Both the position numbers and the translations under genes were made by a program. DNA of 64,000 nt from Rhodothermales bacterium (lineage in GTDB: Bacteria > Bacteroidota > Rhodothermia > Rhodothermales > VXPQ01). Within the stretch, counting starts at the first letter, position 1; each line of letters starts with the position of its first letter. This document shows, one piece after another, positions 55,376 to 64,000 of this stretch. The stretch lies in the NCBI GenBank assembly GCA_022825385.1, contig JAJDWX010000015.1, positions 62,001-126,000 on the forward strand, given 5' to 3'. Under the pieces are notes generated by a model, which did no database searches, was not told the DNA's origin, and worked only from the letters and a program-made list of their open reading frames with translations.

Positions 55376-56319
55376 GACGAGGCCTCTCCATGCGTTTCGT
55401 CCGCCGCCTCGCCTTCGTTCTGCGTCCATTCGATGAGCGCGTCTTCCAGCGTGGCGCGGCGGACATGCAGTTCGACGAGGGTTGCCCCTGCTGCTTCCAT
55501 CCGCTCCGCAAGCGCGGCGAGCGCTCGGTGCGCCGCTTCCGCCCGAAACCGCGCCGTGCAGCCCGCCTGTTCCAGATCGCGCAGGCCCTTGATGTCCGCG
55601 AAGGTCTCCGGCGGGAGCGGGGCGGACGTTTCGAGACGGACCGACGGCGCCGCGCCCAGGTTTTCCGTCAGATCGCGGGGGGCGCCCTGCGCGACGAGCC
55701 TGCCGCGTCGCATGATCGCCACGCGGTCGCACAGGGTTTCCGCTTCTTCCATGTAATGCGTCGTGAGCAGTACGGTCCGGCCTTCCGCTTTCATGTCCAG
55801 AATGCGCCGGTGCAGGTCGCGGCGCGAAGCCGGGTCCAGGCCCGTCGTGGGTTCGTCCAGCAACACCACCTCGGGCCGGTTCACGAACGCCAGCGCCAGC
55901 GCCAGCCGCCGCCGCTGCCCTCCCGACAGGGTATGAAAGGGCGCGTCCGCCCGGTCCTCCAGCGCAAACCGCTGCAAGAGGGCGTCGGGGGCTTCCGCCT
56001 CGCGGTAAAACGAACCAAAGAGCCGAAGCGCTTCCCTGGGCGTGATCTTGTCCTGCAAGGCGTTCGTCTGAAGCGCCGCGCCGATGCGCTGCTGCATGTC
56101 GCGACCGCGGCGGCGGGCGTCTATTCCGGCTATCCGTACGCTCCCCCGATCCGGCCGCCGCAGCCCCAGCATGCACTCTATCGTGGTGGTTTTGCCCGCG
56201 CCGTTCGGACCCAGGAGGCCAAAAATTTCGCCCGCCGCCACATCGAACGTAACCCCGCAGGCGGCGGGCGTCCCGCCGTACGCTTTCCATAGATCATGCA
56301 CGTGAACCCGGGCGGACAT
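55372..56319 (-). CDS. ABC transporter ATP-binding subunit
   Basis: A 315-residue ATPase of the drug/lipid exporter type. Walker A GPNGAGKTT, ABC signature LSGGQRRRLALA, Walker B VVLLDEPTTGLD and switch His in LLTTHYMEE are all present. ATG at 56319 gives the conserved ARVHVHDLWKAYGG start; an upstream start at 56367 is unlikely. It pairs with the overlapping permease gene. The substrate is unknown. Confidence 0.93.
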   Translation of the reverse strand: MSARVHVHDLWKAYGGTPAACGVTFDVAAGEIFGLLGPNGAGKTTTIECMLGLRRPDRGSVRIAGIDARRRGRDMQQRIGAALQTNALQDKITPREALRLFGSFYREAEAPDALLQRFALEDRADAPFHTLSGGQRRRLALALAFVNRPEVVLLDEPTTGLDPASRRDLHRRILDMKAEGRTVLLTTHYMEEAETLCDRVAIMRRGRLVAQGAPRDLTENLGAAPSVRLETSAPLPPETFADIKGLRDLEQAGCTARFRAEAAHRALAALAERMEAAGATLVELHVRRATLEDALIEWTQNEGEAADETHGEASS

Positions 56320-56520
56320 GGCGTTAAGATCGAAAAGCGGCGGAAAAAAAGGAGGATAGCAGAACAATGCCCCTTACCTTCGCGCCCGCCGGGATGTTCT
56401 CTGAAAAGACGCGAGGGGACCGGATTCCGCCGCCGCGCATTGATACTGTGCCGTTTCGTTCGTATCAAGTAGGCTGTTTCGCGTCCCATCCGGTATCGTA
56501 TCCTCCCCTTCGTTGATTCC

Positions 56521-57315
56521 ATGCGTTTTCCGCTTTTTCCGCGCTGGGCGGCCCTGCTGCTTGCGCTGGCCGCTGCACGGGCGCCTGTCCCGGTCGCGCA
56601 GGCCCAGGCCCCGGACGATTCCCCGGCGGTCCGCCGCGCGCCGAACATCGTGTTCATCCTGGCCGACGACCTTGGCTACGGAGATTTGAGCGTCTATGGG
56701 CAAAAACGCTTCGCGACGCCCCGGCTGGACCGGATCGACGAACTGGGCCTCGGCGAGGACACCATCGTGCTTTTCACCAGCGACAACGGCCCGCACGGCG
56801 AAGGCGGGGCGGACCCTGGCTATTTCGAATCCAACGGTCCGCTGCGGGGCATGAAGCGGGATTTGTACGAAGGCGGCATTCGCGTGCCGATGATCGCCTG
56901 GGGGCCGGGCTACGTGCCGTCCGGGCAAGTCAGCGACCACGCTTGGGCCATGTGGGACGTTTTTCCCACCCTTGCCGCTTTCGCCGGAGCGGACGTCCCG
57001 GATGTGGACGGCCTGTCCATGGCGGCGCTGCTTCGAAACGACGGCCCCGTGCCCATGCATCGCGCGCTCTATTGGGAGCATCGCAACAATATGGAGGCGA
57101 GATATTCCCAGGCCGTGCGGCAGGGGGACTGGAAACTGCTGCGCGTGTGGACCCCGGATCGGCAGGCGACCGAATTGTACGATCTGCGCCGCGACGTCGG
57201 GGAATACCACGATCTTTCCGAACGATACCCGGATGTGGTGCAGCGCCTGAAGGCCCTGATCGAGGAGGTGCGAACGGAGCCGGAAATGGACGTTTTCAAA
57301 AACCCCTACGAATGA
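56521..57315 (+). CDS. Sulfatase with in-frame deletion of the catalytic core
   Basis: A 264-residue secreted protein. Residues 1-71 are the normal start of a sulfatase: signal peptide, then APNIVFILADDLGYGDLSVYG. At about residue 72 the sequence jumps from ATPRLDRI directly to DELGLGEDTIVLFTSDNGPHGEGG, which in complete enzymes lies some 200 residues later. The CxPSR formylglycine site and the GKWH region are missing, so sulfatase activity is not expected. The frame is open, giving a stable-looking product or a recent pseudogene. The next sulfatase gene follows about 100 bp downstream. Confidence 0.85.
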   Translation: MRFPLFPRWAALLLALAAARAPVPVAQAQAPDDSPAVRRAPNIVFILADDLGYGDLSVYGQKRFATPRLDRIDELGLGEDTIVLFTSDNGPHGEGGADPGYFESNGPLRGMKRDLYEGGIRVPMIAWGPGYVPSGQVSDHAWAMWDVFPTLAAFAGADVPDVDGLSMAALLRNDGPVPMHRALYWEHRNNMEARYSQAVRQGDWKLLRVWTPDRQATELYDLRRDVGEYHDLSERYPDVVQRLKALIEEVRTEPEMDVFKNPYE

Positions 57316-57418
57316 TCCTGAACGCGCCTTGCGGAACCTTTGCCCGCCATGCACCCTGACGGCGCAAGGGGATGCGGCGCAGAAACTGGTACGAGACATG
57401 ACCTTTTTTCTGAAAATC

Positions 57419-58780
57419 ATGAAGCGCAAGACGGCGCTACGGCTGGCCCTGCTGTGCCTGCTGGCGTTTTCCATGCAGGCGGACGTCTTTGGACAAGCGG
57501 CGGACCCGCCGCCGAATTTCGTGGTGTTGTTTGCGGACGATCTCGGCTACGGCGATCTGGGCAGTTACGGAAACCCGACCATTCGTACGCCCGAACTCGA
57601 CCGCATGGCGGACGAGGGCATCCGGCTCACCTCTTTTTACGTAACCGCGGCGGTCTGTACGCCGTCGCGCGCGGGCTTGCTGACGGGCCGCTATCCCATT
57701 CGCCATCTCCCGCACAATCTGGGGCCGGAGTCGAAAAACGGGCTGCCGCTCGACGAAACCCTGATCGGCGAGCCCCTGCAGGCACGCGGCTATCGGACCA
57801 TGATGGTCGGAAAATGGCATCTCGGACATGCCGAGGACGCCTACATGCCCGTTTCGCGGGGGTTCGACGGATACTACGGCCTGCTCTACAGCAACGATAT
57901 GATTCGTCCGTGGGTGCAGACCGACGCGCCGCTCTATATGTTCAGGGACCTGGAGCCGATCCGCGAACCGCTGAACCAGGATACGCTGACGGTTACGTAC
58001 ACCAAAGAGGCCGTTCGCTTCATCGAAGAGGCCGGGACGGAGCCGTTCTTTCTGTATCTCGCCTATGGAATGCCCCACGTGCCCGTCTACCCGGCGCCGC
58101 ATCGGGACGGTCGGTCTCGCAAGGGGCGGTACGGGGACGTGATCGAAACCATCGACTGGAGCGTCGGGGAGATTCTGGCCGCGCTCAGGGCCAACGGGCT
58201 GGACGAGCGCACCCTTGTGATCTTCGCCAGCGACAACGGACCGTGGCAGGCCATGCCGGACCGCATGTTCCAGACGGACATGATGCCGCTGCACGAACCC
58301 GTCGAACCGTGGCACAGCGGGTCGGCGGGGCCTTTGCGCGGCTACAAGGGGACGACTTTCGAGGGCGGTTTTCGGGTGCCGTTCATTGCGCGCTGGCCGG
58401 GACGCATTCCTGCGGGGCGCGTTTCCGCCGACATGCTTTCTTCGCTGGACGTGTTCCCGACGCTGCTGGATGCGGCGGGCCTTGCGGCGCCGGACAATCT
58501 CGACGGAACCAGCGCGCTCTCCTTCCTGACGACGCGGGCCGTTTCCTCTCCGCGGAGCGTCTTCTATTATTATCTGGGGGACCGGATCGAAGGGGTGCGG
58601 GAAGGCCCCTGGAAACTGCGTATCGCCCCTGCGCCCGGAGGCACGCAAGGCGAACCGGCCCTGTACCATTTGGACGAAGATCCCGAAGAGAAATACAATC
58701 GGGCGGAGGCGTACCCGGACCTGACGGCTCGCTTGCAGGCGACCATGGAGGGATTCGATGCGGAAGCAAGGCGGCCTTAA
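57419..58780 (+). CDS. Secreted arylsulfatase-type enzyme
   Basis: A 453-residue sulfatase with a signal peptide (KRKTALRLALLCLLAFSMQ...FGQA). Active-site motif CTPSR (C80-R84) followed by AGLLTGR is intact, with VVLFADDLGYGDLGSYGNP before it and GKWHLGHAE and FASDNGPW after it. ATG at 57419 is preferred for the signal peptide; 57398 is also possible. It is co-directional with the deleted sulfatase and probably shares its transcript. Substrate unknown. Confidence 0.92.
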   Translation: MKRKTALRLALLCLLAFSMQADVFGQAADPPPNFVVLFADDLGYGDLGSYGNPTIRTPELDRMADEGIRLTSFYVTAAVCTPSRAGLLTGRYPIRHLPHNLGPESKNGLPLDETLIGEPLQARGYRTMMVGKWHLGHAEDAYMPVSRGFDGYYGLLYSNDMIRPWVQTDAPLYMFRDLEPIREPLNQDTLTVTYTKEAVRFIEEAGTEPFFLYLAYGMPHVPVYPAPHRDGRSRKGRYGDVIETIDWSVGEILAALRANGLDERTLVIFASDNGPWQAMPDRMFQTDMMPLHEPVEPWHSGSAGPLRGYKGTTFEGGFRVPFIARWPGRIPAGRVSADMLSSLDVFPTLLDAAGLAAPDNLDGTSALSFLTTRAVSSPRSVFYYYLGDRIEGVREGPWKLRIAPAPGGTQGEPALYHLDEDPEEKYNRAEAYPDLTARLQATMEGFDAEARRP

Positions 58781-58805
58781 TAATTTAGGCGCGAAAACGT
58801 GGCGA

Positions 58806-59045
58806 TTAAATAATTAAGGCAGAACCATCCACGCTACGCTCGCGCAGGAGATGCTTGGACAACCGCTTCGCATCTTCAAGACGGTCCACGAAATGCCTGT
58901 CGGGGACACGGCGAAAGATATTGAGAGATCGTAGCGTCCTGGCCACGTCTCCAGACAGGCCCAACACAACGCAGGCCGTGTCGTCGTCGATGGCGTTTTG
59001 GACGAGTTCCTTGATCGCGAGCGCAGCGCTATCGTCCACGCCGGT
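58806..59045 (-). pseudogene. STAS-domain remnant of a SulP-type anion transporter
   Basis: About 77 residues of good sequence, VDDSAALAIKELVQNAIDDD, then TACVVLGLSGDVARTLRSL and FRRVPDRHFVDRLEDAKRL, match the C-terminal STAS domain of SulP sulfate permeases. No transporter membrane part exists upstream; the frame there is antisense to noise. It is a truncated remnant between a sulfatase and an outer-membrane protein gene. Confidence 0.7.
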
Positions 59046-59170
59046 TGCGGCCTCTGGAATGCGGGCAGGCCCGCAGGAATCGCGCCGATGGTTCGCGCCT
59101 CGGTGAGCCAGATCCAATCCGCATCGCCTGCGGTTGGGGCCCCGCCTGTCCAGCCCTATGCTGCGCCCCC

Positions 59171-61600
59171 CTACCGCTTCAGCTCCACGCCAAACCCCGC
59201 CACAATCCGCGGACCCGCAAAATCTTCCGAACCGCCGAGGCGGCGGGCGAGGTCCAGGCGAAGCGGCGTACCCCCGATCCGGGTCAGGGAAACGCCGATC
59301 TCGTGCACAGTCTGATCCGCGCAGCGCGGCGGGAGGGTACAGAAAAATCCTTCGGGAAGGGAGGAGGCGGGCAATCCTGCGACGCGCCCGTGCGCTCCGA
59401 ACGCCGCAAGGCCCATCCGCAAACGGACCAGCGGCCACAGCCGAACCCATTCGAAAGGGAGCGTCGCGAAGTCGTGGCGCCAGAAAACGGCGGCGTACCG
59501 CGCCCCTTGCAGCGGGCGTCCGTGCAGAGACCGGAACGCATTGCGCCGGTTCGCCCGGAGGCCATCGAAAAGGTCGAGTCCGGCGTCGAGCAGCGCGCGC
59601 CGCTGCGGCGGAAGATCGCCGAAGGACGCGCTGGCCTGGAGGCGGATATGCAGGCGCGCGGGCGTGGGGCGATATCGGCGCAGCGTGGGTTGCGCGAGGT
59701 CGATATGCCCGCCCAGCGCGCTAAACGCTCCGGCGCTCGCAAGCCGCCCGGACGAACCATGCTCCATCCGAAGCGCGGCGGAGCGGAGGGTCCGGCTGGC
59801 GCGGACGGGCAAGGCAAGCGTGGCGTACGCGGACAAGAACGTCCCGTCCCGAATGGCCGGATTCTCTCGAAAAGCCTGCGCGTACGGCCAGGAACGGGGT
59901 ACTTGCCGCGCCACCGATTCTGCCTCTTCCCGCGCAATCCCGGCGGCGAAATGCAGTGCCCGCCATGCGGTTTCCACGCCGGCGCCGTAGCGGGTCCGCC
60001 GAAAATAATCGAAATAATCCCGCCCGCCGAGGGCCGCCTGCACCGAAGCAAGCGCCTCGCTGTGTCTGGACCCCGCGCCCTGCGACGCAATATCCCGTGC
60101 ATACGAAACGCGAAGCAGGGCGCGGGCGCCGAGCGGCCTCTTCAGGGCGACGTACGACCGGGTCTCCTTCAGTCCGGTTGCCTGGCCCAGGCGCCACGCC
60201 ATGCGGACGCCGGAAAAAAGGTCCAGTTCGTTGCCGACGCTGCTGAACAGGCCGTCCACCCGATTGTAGCGGAACCGGAACCGGTATCCCATGACCACGG
60301 GCCATTGCAGCCGATCAGAAATCTCCGGATCCAGAAAGCCCACGAACCGCCCTGCGCGCCGTTCGGGCGGAAACGCCTCGTTCAGCGTCAGGTTGGCGGC
60401 GCGCAGGTCGGCGAGCGCGTCCAGTTCGCGGGCCGTCATGGGCATCAGCGCTTGCCCGTATCGAAAATCCGGGTCGCGCCAGGGCGTGGTTACCGAGGCA
60501 AACTGTTCCGGGGGAATGTCGATGCGGTGCGCGGCCAGTATCGTCCGCCGCCGAAACCCCACGACGCGCGCCTGCTGCGTCCCGACCGCAGCGCGAAGCG
60601 TCCCCTCCATATCCAGATTGACAGGCGCCCAGAACCCGCCGTCCGCCTCCCGAAAGTGCTGCGCGTACCGGACGCGCCAGCCGGACGTCGGGTCGGGAAA
60701 AACCACGTGCCGCGCCGGGAACAGCCGGGCTTCCAGCAAGACGAACGCTTCGTCCAGGACGGAAATCTGCCCGATAAAGGTAGCCTCCTCTTCGCCGACC
60801 GGAGAGACGTTCAGGTCGTAGATCGTCCGGTCGCCCAGCGCGCGCTCCGCGGCCACCCGGAATACGTAATGCTCCAGCGCGTCGGGGTGGGTGGGTCCGA
60901 TCATCCGTTGTCCCTGAATGGTCACGAAATCCTCGTACAGGTTCGGCACGTCGTGCGCCGCGGGCAAGGGGAGTTCTTCGCTCCATGCCCCGGTTTGGCT
61001 CACGGCGCTTACCGTCGCGCGCGGGGCGGCCTGCTCCCCGTCTCCATACGACCACAGCAGGTCGAACGCGGTATCGCTGAGATGGACGATGCGGTCGCCG
61101 CGCGCAAGCGTCATGCGGGTCTGCCCCGCCACGGCAAGCGAAGCAATCTCCGCGAACATGCGCTGCTTGCGGCGAATCACCTGTTCCATCAAGCCGTATG
61201 CGAACCCCTCGCCCGACACCAGCGCTTCTGCCAGCGGAATCACGACGGGCGCGAGGCGGATCACGAGCGATTCCGCCTCGTTCGGGGGCACGGGCAATGC
61301 GAGCGGGGCGTATCCGAGATGCTGGACGACGATGGTATCGGGCAGCGCGGGCAATTCCAGCGCAAACCGTCCCTCCGCATTCGTAATGGCGCCGTAGGCC
61401 ATGTCCTCCGTGAATACATGCGCGCCGGTCAGCAAGGCGCCGGTTGCTTCGTCCGCCACCGTCCCCCCGATGCGCGCCTGCCCGGCGGCGGGCCCGGCAG
61501 CGAGGGCGAGCGGAAGGATATAGAGGAGATATCGGAGCACGGCGAACAAGGGAAGGGTTTTCGTCCGGGCGGGCCGCCGCGAAAGCCGGACGGCGGACAA
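59171..61600 (-). CDS. DUF5686/CarboxypepD_reg outer-membrane protein
   Basis: An 809-residue protein. A signal peptide (about 20-41, FAVLRYLLYILPLALAAG) precedes a carboxypeptidase-regulatory-like domain (IGGTVADEATGALLTGAHVF... GYAPLALPV), then a region matching DUF5686 (EGFAYGLMEQVIRRKQRMFAEI) and a long C-terminal part of alternating strands ending IVAGFGVELKR, typical of an outer-membrane barrel. Function is unknown in the family. It is a single gene. Confidence 0.82.
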   Translation of the reverse strand: MSAVRLSRRPARTKTLPLFAVLRYLLYILPLALAAGPAAGQARIGGTVADEATGALLTGAHVFTEDMAYGAITNAEGRFALELPALPDTIVVQHLGYAPLALPVPPNEAESLVIRLAPVVIPLAEALVSGEGFAYGLMEQVIRRKQRMFAEIASLAVAGQTRMTLARGDRIVHLSDTAFDLLWSYGDGEQAAPRATVSAVSQTGAWSEELPLPAAHDVPNLYEDFVTIQGQRMIGPTHPDALEHYVFRVAAERALGDRTIYDLNVSPVGEEEATFIGQISVLDEAFVLLEARLFPARHVVFPDPTSGWRVRYAQHFREADGGFWAPVNLDMEGTLRAAVGTQQARVVGFRRRTILAAHRIDIPPEQFASVTTPWRDPDFRYGQALMPMTARELDALADLRAANLTLNEAFPPERRAGRFVGFLDPEISDRLQWPVVMGYRFRFRYNRVDGLFSSVGNELDLFSGVRMAWRLGQATGLKETRSYVALKRPLGARALLRVSYARDIASQGAGSRHSEALASVQAALGGRDYFDYFRRTRYGAGVETAWRALHFAAGIAREEAESVARQVPRSWPYAQAFRENPAIRDGTFLSAYATLALPVRASRTLRSAALRMEHGSSGRLASAGAFSALGGHIDLAQPTLRRYRPTPARLHIRLQASASFGDLPPQRRALLDAGLDLFDGLRANRRNAFRSLHGRPLQGARYAAVFWRHDFATLPFEWVRLWPLVRLRMGLAAFGAHGRVAGLPASSLPEGFFCTLPPRCADQTVHEIGVSLTRIGGTPLRLDLARRLGGSEDFAGPRIVAGFGVELKR

Positions 61601-61772
61601 AGCGCAAGCGACGCGCCGGGCGCAATGGTTTTGACGGCGTATCGAAAAATACGTTAAGGACGCGCTTGTTCAGCGTAATGCTAACGAAAAACCGGCGGGG
61701 TTCGTATCATGGACCGCAACGCGCTCGCAAGAAATTTCGCTGCTTCCCAACGGACACCTACCGCCGACGACA

Positions 61773-63470
61773 ATGGATCGAAGGCTTTTTCTTGGCAATC
61801 TGGCCGCTGCGGCCGGGCTGGGCGCGCTGGGCGCGTCGCATGCCCTCGTCGCCGGTCCGCATCCTCCGGCCCGCGAACGCCGCGCCGACGTGGTCATTCT
61901 GGGCGGCGGCACGGGAGGCGTCGCCGCCGCGCTGGGCGCTTTGCGCAGCGGAAGCCGGGTCGTCATGACCGAAGAAACGGACTGGATTGGCGGGCAATTG
62001 ACCCAGCAGGCGGTTCCCCCGGACGAACACCCCTGGATCGAGCAGTTTGGCGCGCCTGCCTCGTACCTCGATTTCCGGCGGCGGGTGCGCGCTTTGTACC
62101 GGCGGGCCTATCCGCTTGCCGAAGGCGCTTCGGAACCGCTGAATCCGGGCAATTGCGGGGTTTCTTACCTGTGTCACGAACCGCGCGTCGCGCTGGCCGC
62201 GCTGGAAGAAATGCTGGCTTCCTATGCGAGCAGCGGCCAACTCGTCGTTTTGCTGCGCCATGCGTGCGTGGGGGCGAGCGTTACGGGAGATCGCATCGAA
62301 TCCGTGCGCGTACGGGACGAGCGAACCGGAACCGAAACCGAGTTGACGGCCCCGTTTTTCATCGACGCGACGGAGTTGGGGGACGTGCTTCCGCTGGCGG
62401 GGGTCGAATACGTAACCGGGGCGGAAGCTGCGGGCGAGACGGGCGAGCCGCACGCCCCCGCCGAGGCACAACCGCAAAACATGCAAGCGTCCACCTGGTG
62501 TTTCGCCATGGAGCATGTGGACGGCGAAAATCATGTCATCGAACGGCCTGCCGAATACGCCTTCTGGCGCGATTACGCGCCGGATCTTGCGCCGCCCTGG
62601 CCCGGCCCCCTGCTGAGTTTCACCTACAGCCATCCGATCACGCTCGAACCGCGCACGTTGCCGTTCGATCCGCGGACGAACGACGGGGGATGGTGGACGT
62701 ATCGCCGCCTTATCGATCCGGCCAACTTCGCGCCGGGAACGTATCCGGGCGGCGTTACGCTGGTCAACTGGCCGCAAAACGATTACCTCCTCGGCAATTT
62801 CGTAGACGTAAGCCCCGAAGAAAAAGCCCGGCATCTTGCCGGGGCCATGGCCCTTAGCCGGTCCCTTTTCTACTGGCTGCAAACGGAAGCCCCCCGGCCC
62901 GACGGGGGCGCAGGCTGGCCCGGCCTGCGGTTGCGCGGCGATCTGACCGGCGCCCGCCACGGATTGGCGAAACGGCCCTACATTCGGGAAGCCCGCCGCA
63001 TTCGGGCCGAGTTCACGGTGTGCGAACAGCATGTGGGCCTGGAGGCGCGCATGGCGGAAACGGGCCTGCCCCAAGGAGAAGTTACCGCCGCTTCTTTTCC
63101 GGATTCCGTGGGCATCGGCAGTTACCGCATCGACCTGCATCCGTCCACGGGCGGGGACAACTACATCGACGTCGGGTCCCTGCCCTTCGAAATTCCGCTC
63201 GGCGCCCTGCTCCCCGTACGCATGGAGAACCTGTTGCCCGGCGCAAAAAACATCGGTACGACGCACATCACCAACGGATGCTACCGCCTGCACCCCGTGG
63301 AATGGAATATCGGGGAGGCGGCGGGCCAACTGGCGGCGTTTTGCCTGCGCGGCAAGCATGCCCCCCGACAAGTGCGCGCCAACGCGAAATTGCTGGAGGA
63401 TTTCCAGCGCTCGCTGAAGCGGCAAGGCGTGGAGATTCGCTGGCCCGACCCGGCGAGGCGGGTGCGGTAA
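61773..63470 (+). CDS. Tat-signal FAD-dependent oxidoreductase
   Basis: A 565-residue protein of the FAD_oxidored (PF12831-like) group. The N-terminus [20 protein letters not shown] is a twin-arginine-type signal. The Rossmann motif is [21 protein letters not shown] followed by [24 protein letters not shown] and [26 protein letters not shown] near the C-terminus are typical. Members accompany polysaccharide and sulfatase genes in Bacteroidota and Planctomycetes; the substrate is unknown. Confidence 0.9.
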   Translation: MDRRLFLGNLAAAAGLGALGASHALVAGPHPPARERRADVVILGGGTGGVAAALGALRSGSRVVMTEETDWIGGQLTQQAVPPDEHPWIEQFGAPASYLDFRRRVRALYRRAYPLAEGASEPLNPGNCGVSYLCHEPRVALAALEEMLASYASSGQLVVLLRHACVGASVTGDRIESVRVRDERTGTETELTAPFFIDATELGDVLPLAGVEYVTGAEAAGETGEPHAPAEAQPQNMQASTWCFAMEHVDGENHVIERPAEYAFWRDYAPDLAPPWPGPLLSFTYSHPITLEPRTLPFDPRTNDGGWWTYRRLIDPANFAPGTYPGGVTLVNWPQNDYLLGNFVDVSPEEKARHLAGAMALSRSLFYWLQTEAPRPDGGAGWPGLRLRGDLTGARHGLAKRPYIREARRIRAEFTVCEQHVGLEARMAETGLPQGEVTAASFPDSVGIGSYRIDLHPSTGGDNYIDVGSLPFEIPLGALLPVRMENLLPGAKNIGTTHITNGCYRLHPVEWNIGEAAGQLAAFCLRGKHAPRQVRANAKLLEDFQRSLKRQGVEIRWPDPARRVR

Positions 63471-63525
63471 TATGGAATACCCCTATGCGATATAAGATAT
63501 TCAGATTTTATACATATTACAATAT

Positions 63526-63957
63526 CTAAGATCGATACAAATTCCAAATTCCCCGGATAACGCTTTGGGAATTCCAACCCACCATTTGAGTTGATGCTTC
63601 TGCTACCACAGAAGGTATGCGCTGTTGTCCCCATGGATATACTGCAAGAATTGGCTTTTTTTTGTCCATAGATGCATTAATTTCTTTCTTTATCCACGTG
63701 CTATAATTCGCATACATTCCTGTGGGAATAACCACTACATGACTTCTTTCTATTTTTCTCAAAATAGCTTCCATAAGATCGGAATCCTTTCCTATACTGT
63801 GAATCGGATTATCCTGGGGAACCGAATAGTCCAAAAAATTAATTGAGGCTTGGCCAAAACTCCAATTTTTCTCGAATATCCAACTTTTCAAAGTTTGATA
63901 ATGCCCCGAATAGGCCCATGAATGGCTTATAAATACGTGTATTTGATGCGTACTCAT
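63526..63957 (-). CDS. TIR-like (MTH538/ThsB-type) protein
   Basis: A 143-residue protein: HVFISHSWAYSGHYQTLKSW, then NFLDYSVPQDNPIHSI, SHVVVIPTGMYANYSTWIKKEI and KPILAVYPWGQQRIP. This is the MTH538 TIR-like family (PF08937), related to ThsB of the Thoeris anti-phage system. The gene and its flank are A+T-rich, unlike the adjacent oxidoreductase gene, indicating foreign origin. A partner (for example a ThsA-like NADase) might lie beyond the right edge of the window. Confidence 0.8.
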   Translation of the reverse strand: MSTHQIHVFISHSWAYSGHYQTLKSWIFEKNWSFGQASINFLDYSVPQDNPIHSIGKDSDLMEAILRKIERSHVVVIPTGMYANYSTWIKKEINASMDKKKPILAVYPWGQQRIPSVVAEASTQMVGWNSQSVIRGIWNLYRS

Positions 63958-64000
63958 AGATCGATACCAGTTTTGATGAGCATGATGACACCGATTAAGA

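Noticed and set aside
59045..61657. 870-codon plus-strand open frame over the DUF5686 gene
   Set aside because: Low-complexity R/P/G-rich translation, complementary to a well-supported outer-membrane protein gene.

Overview
The window looks like a GC-rich chromosome segment from the Bacteroidota/Rhodothermota group, probably a marine Rhodothermia-like bacterium. Lineage clues are a glutamine synthetase of type III, a TonB-dependent receptor with a carboxypeptidase-like N-terminal domain, a DUF5686-type outer-membrane protein, an LptE lipoprotein, a C-terminal type IX secretion (T9SS) sorting domain, a TAnnTTTG-type promoter and several secreted sulfatases. The lineage is inferred from gene content alone.

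Left part, about 1-28900: mostly ordinary chromosome. It holds scattered single genes (two AAA ATPases, a PHP phosphoesterase, a Tat-exported TIM-barrel isomerase), an Lrp regulator beside glnN, an atpD-atpC-PLP enzyme operon, and a tight minus-strand operon miaB-sigma54 activator-lptE-glycosyltransferase-TPR-anmK-thiL followed by a TonB receptor. Two tRNAs, ribD-ribE, a type II restriction-modification pair and a class A beta-lactamase-like lipoprotein complete it.

Middle part, about 28900-46530: an accessory region. It carries a VapC/FitA-type toxin-antitoxin pair with an altered toxin active site. It then carries a family of alanine-rich EARAQAW-type repeat proteins: secreted or lipoprotein members, each followed by a leaderless partner, with a duplicated promoter plus signal-peptide module. 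Two members are broken, one by a C6 frameshift and one by an in-frame TGA. A tyrosine recombinase follows, then a DUF6088 gene and a sharply A+T-rich STAND NTPase gene. A decayed copy of the recombinase and an IS1595-type transposase remnant close that insertion. HicBA comes next, then a second repeat-protein pair, then a tandem array built from a RelE/ParE-like toxin, its antitoxin and an uncharacterised ~430 aa protein. In the array the antitoxin occurs four times, the large protein twice plus a stub, and the toxin once plus three tails.

Right part, about 46680-64000: secreted sulfatases (one with an in-frame deletion that removes its active site), a three-gene PHP-SMC ATPase/AlbA_2 ATPase/Fic operon that could be a defence module, an ABC-2 exporter whose permease has a long C-terminal extension, a SulP STAS-domain remnant, a DUF5686-like outer-membrane protein, a Tat-signal FAD oxidoreductase, and at the edge an A+T-rich TIR-like gene of the MTH538/ThsB type.

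The most novel-looking material is the repeat-protein family with its shared export leader, the amplified toxin-antitoxin/unknown-gene array, and the STAND island between recombinase copies.
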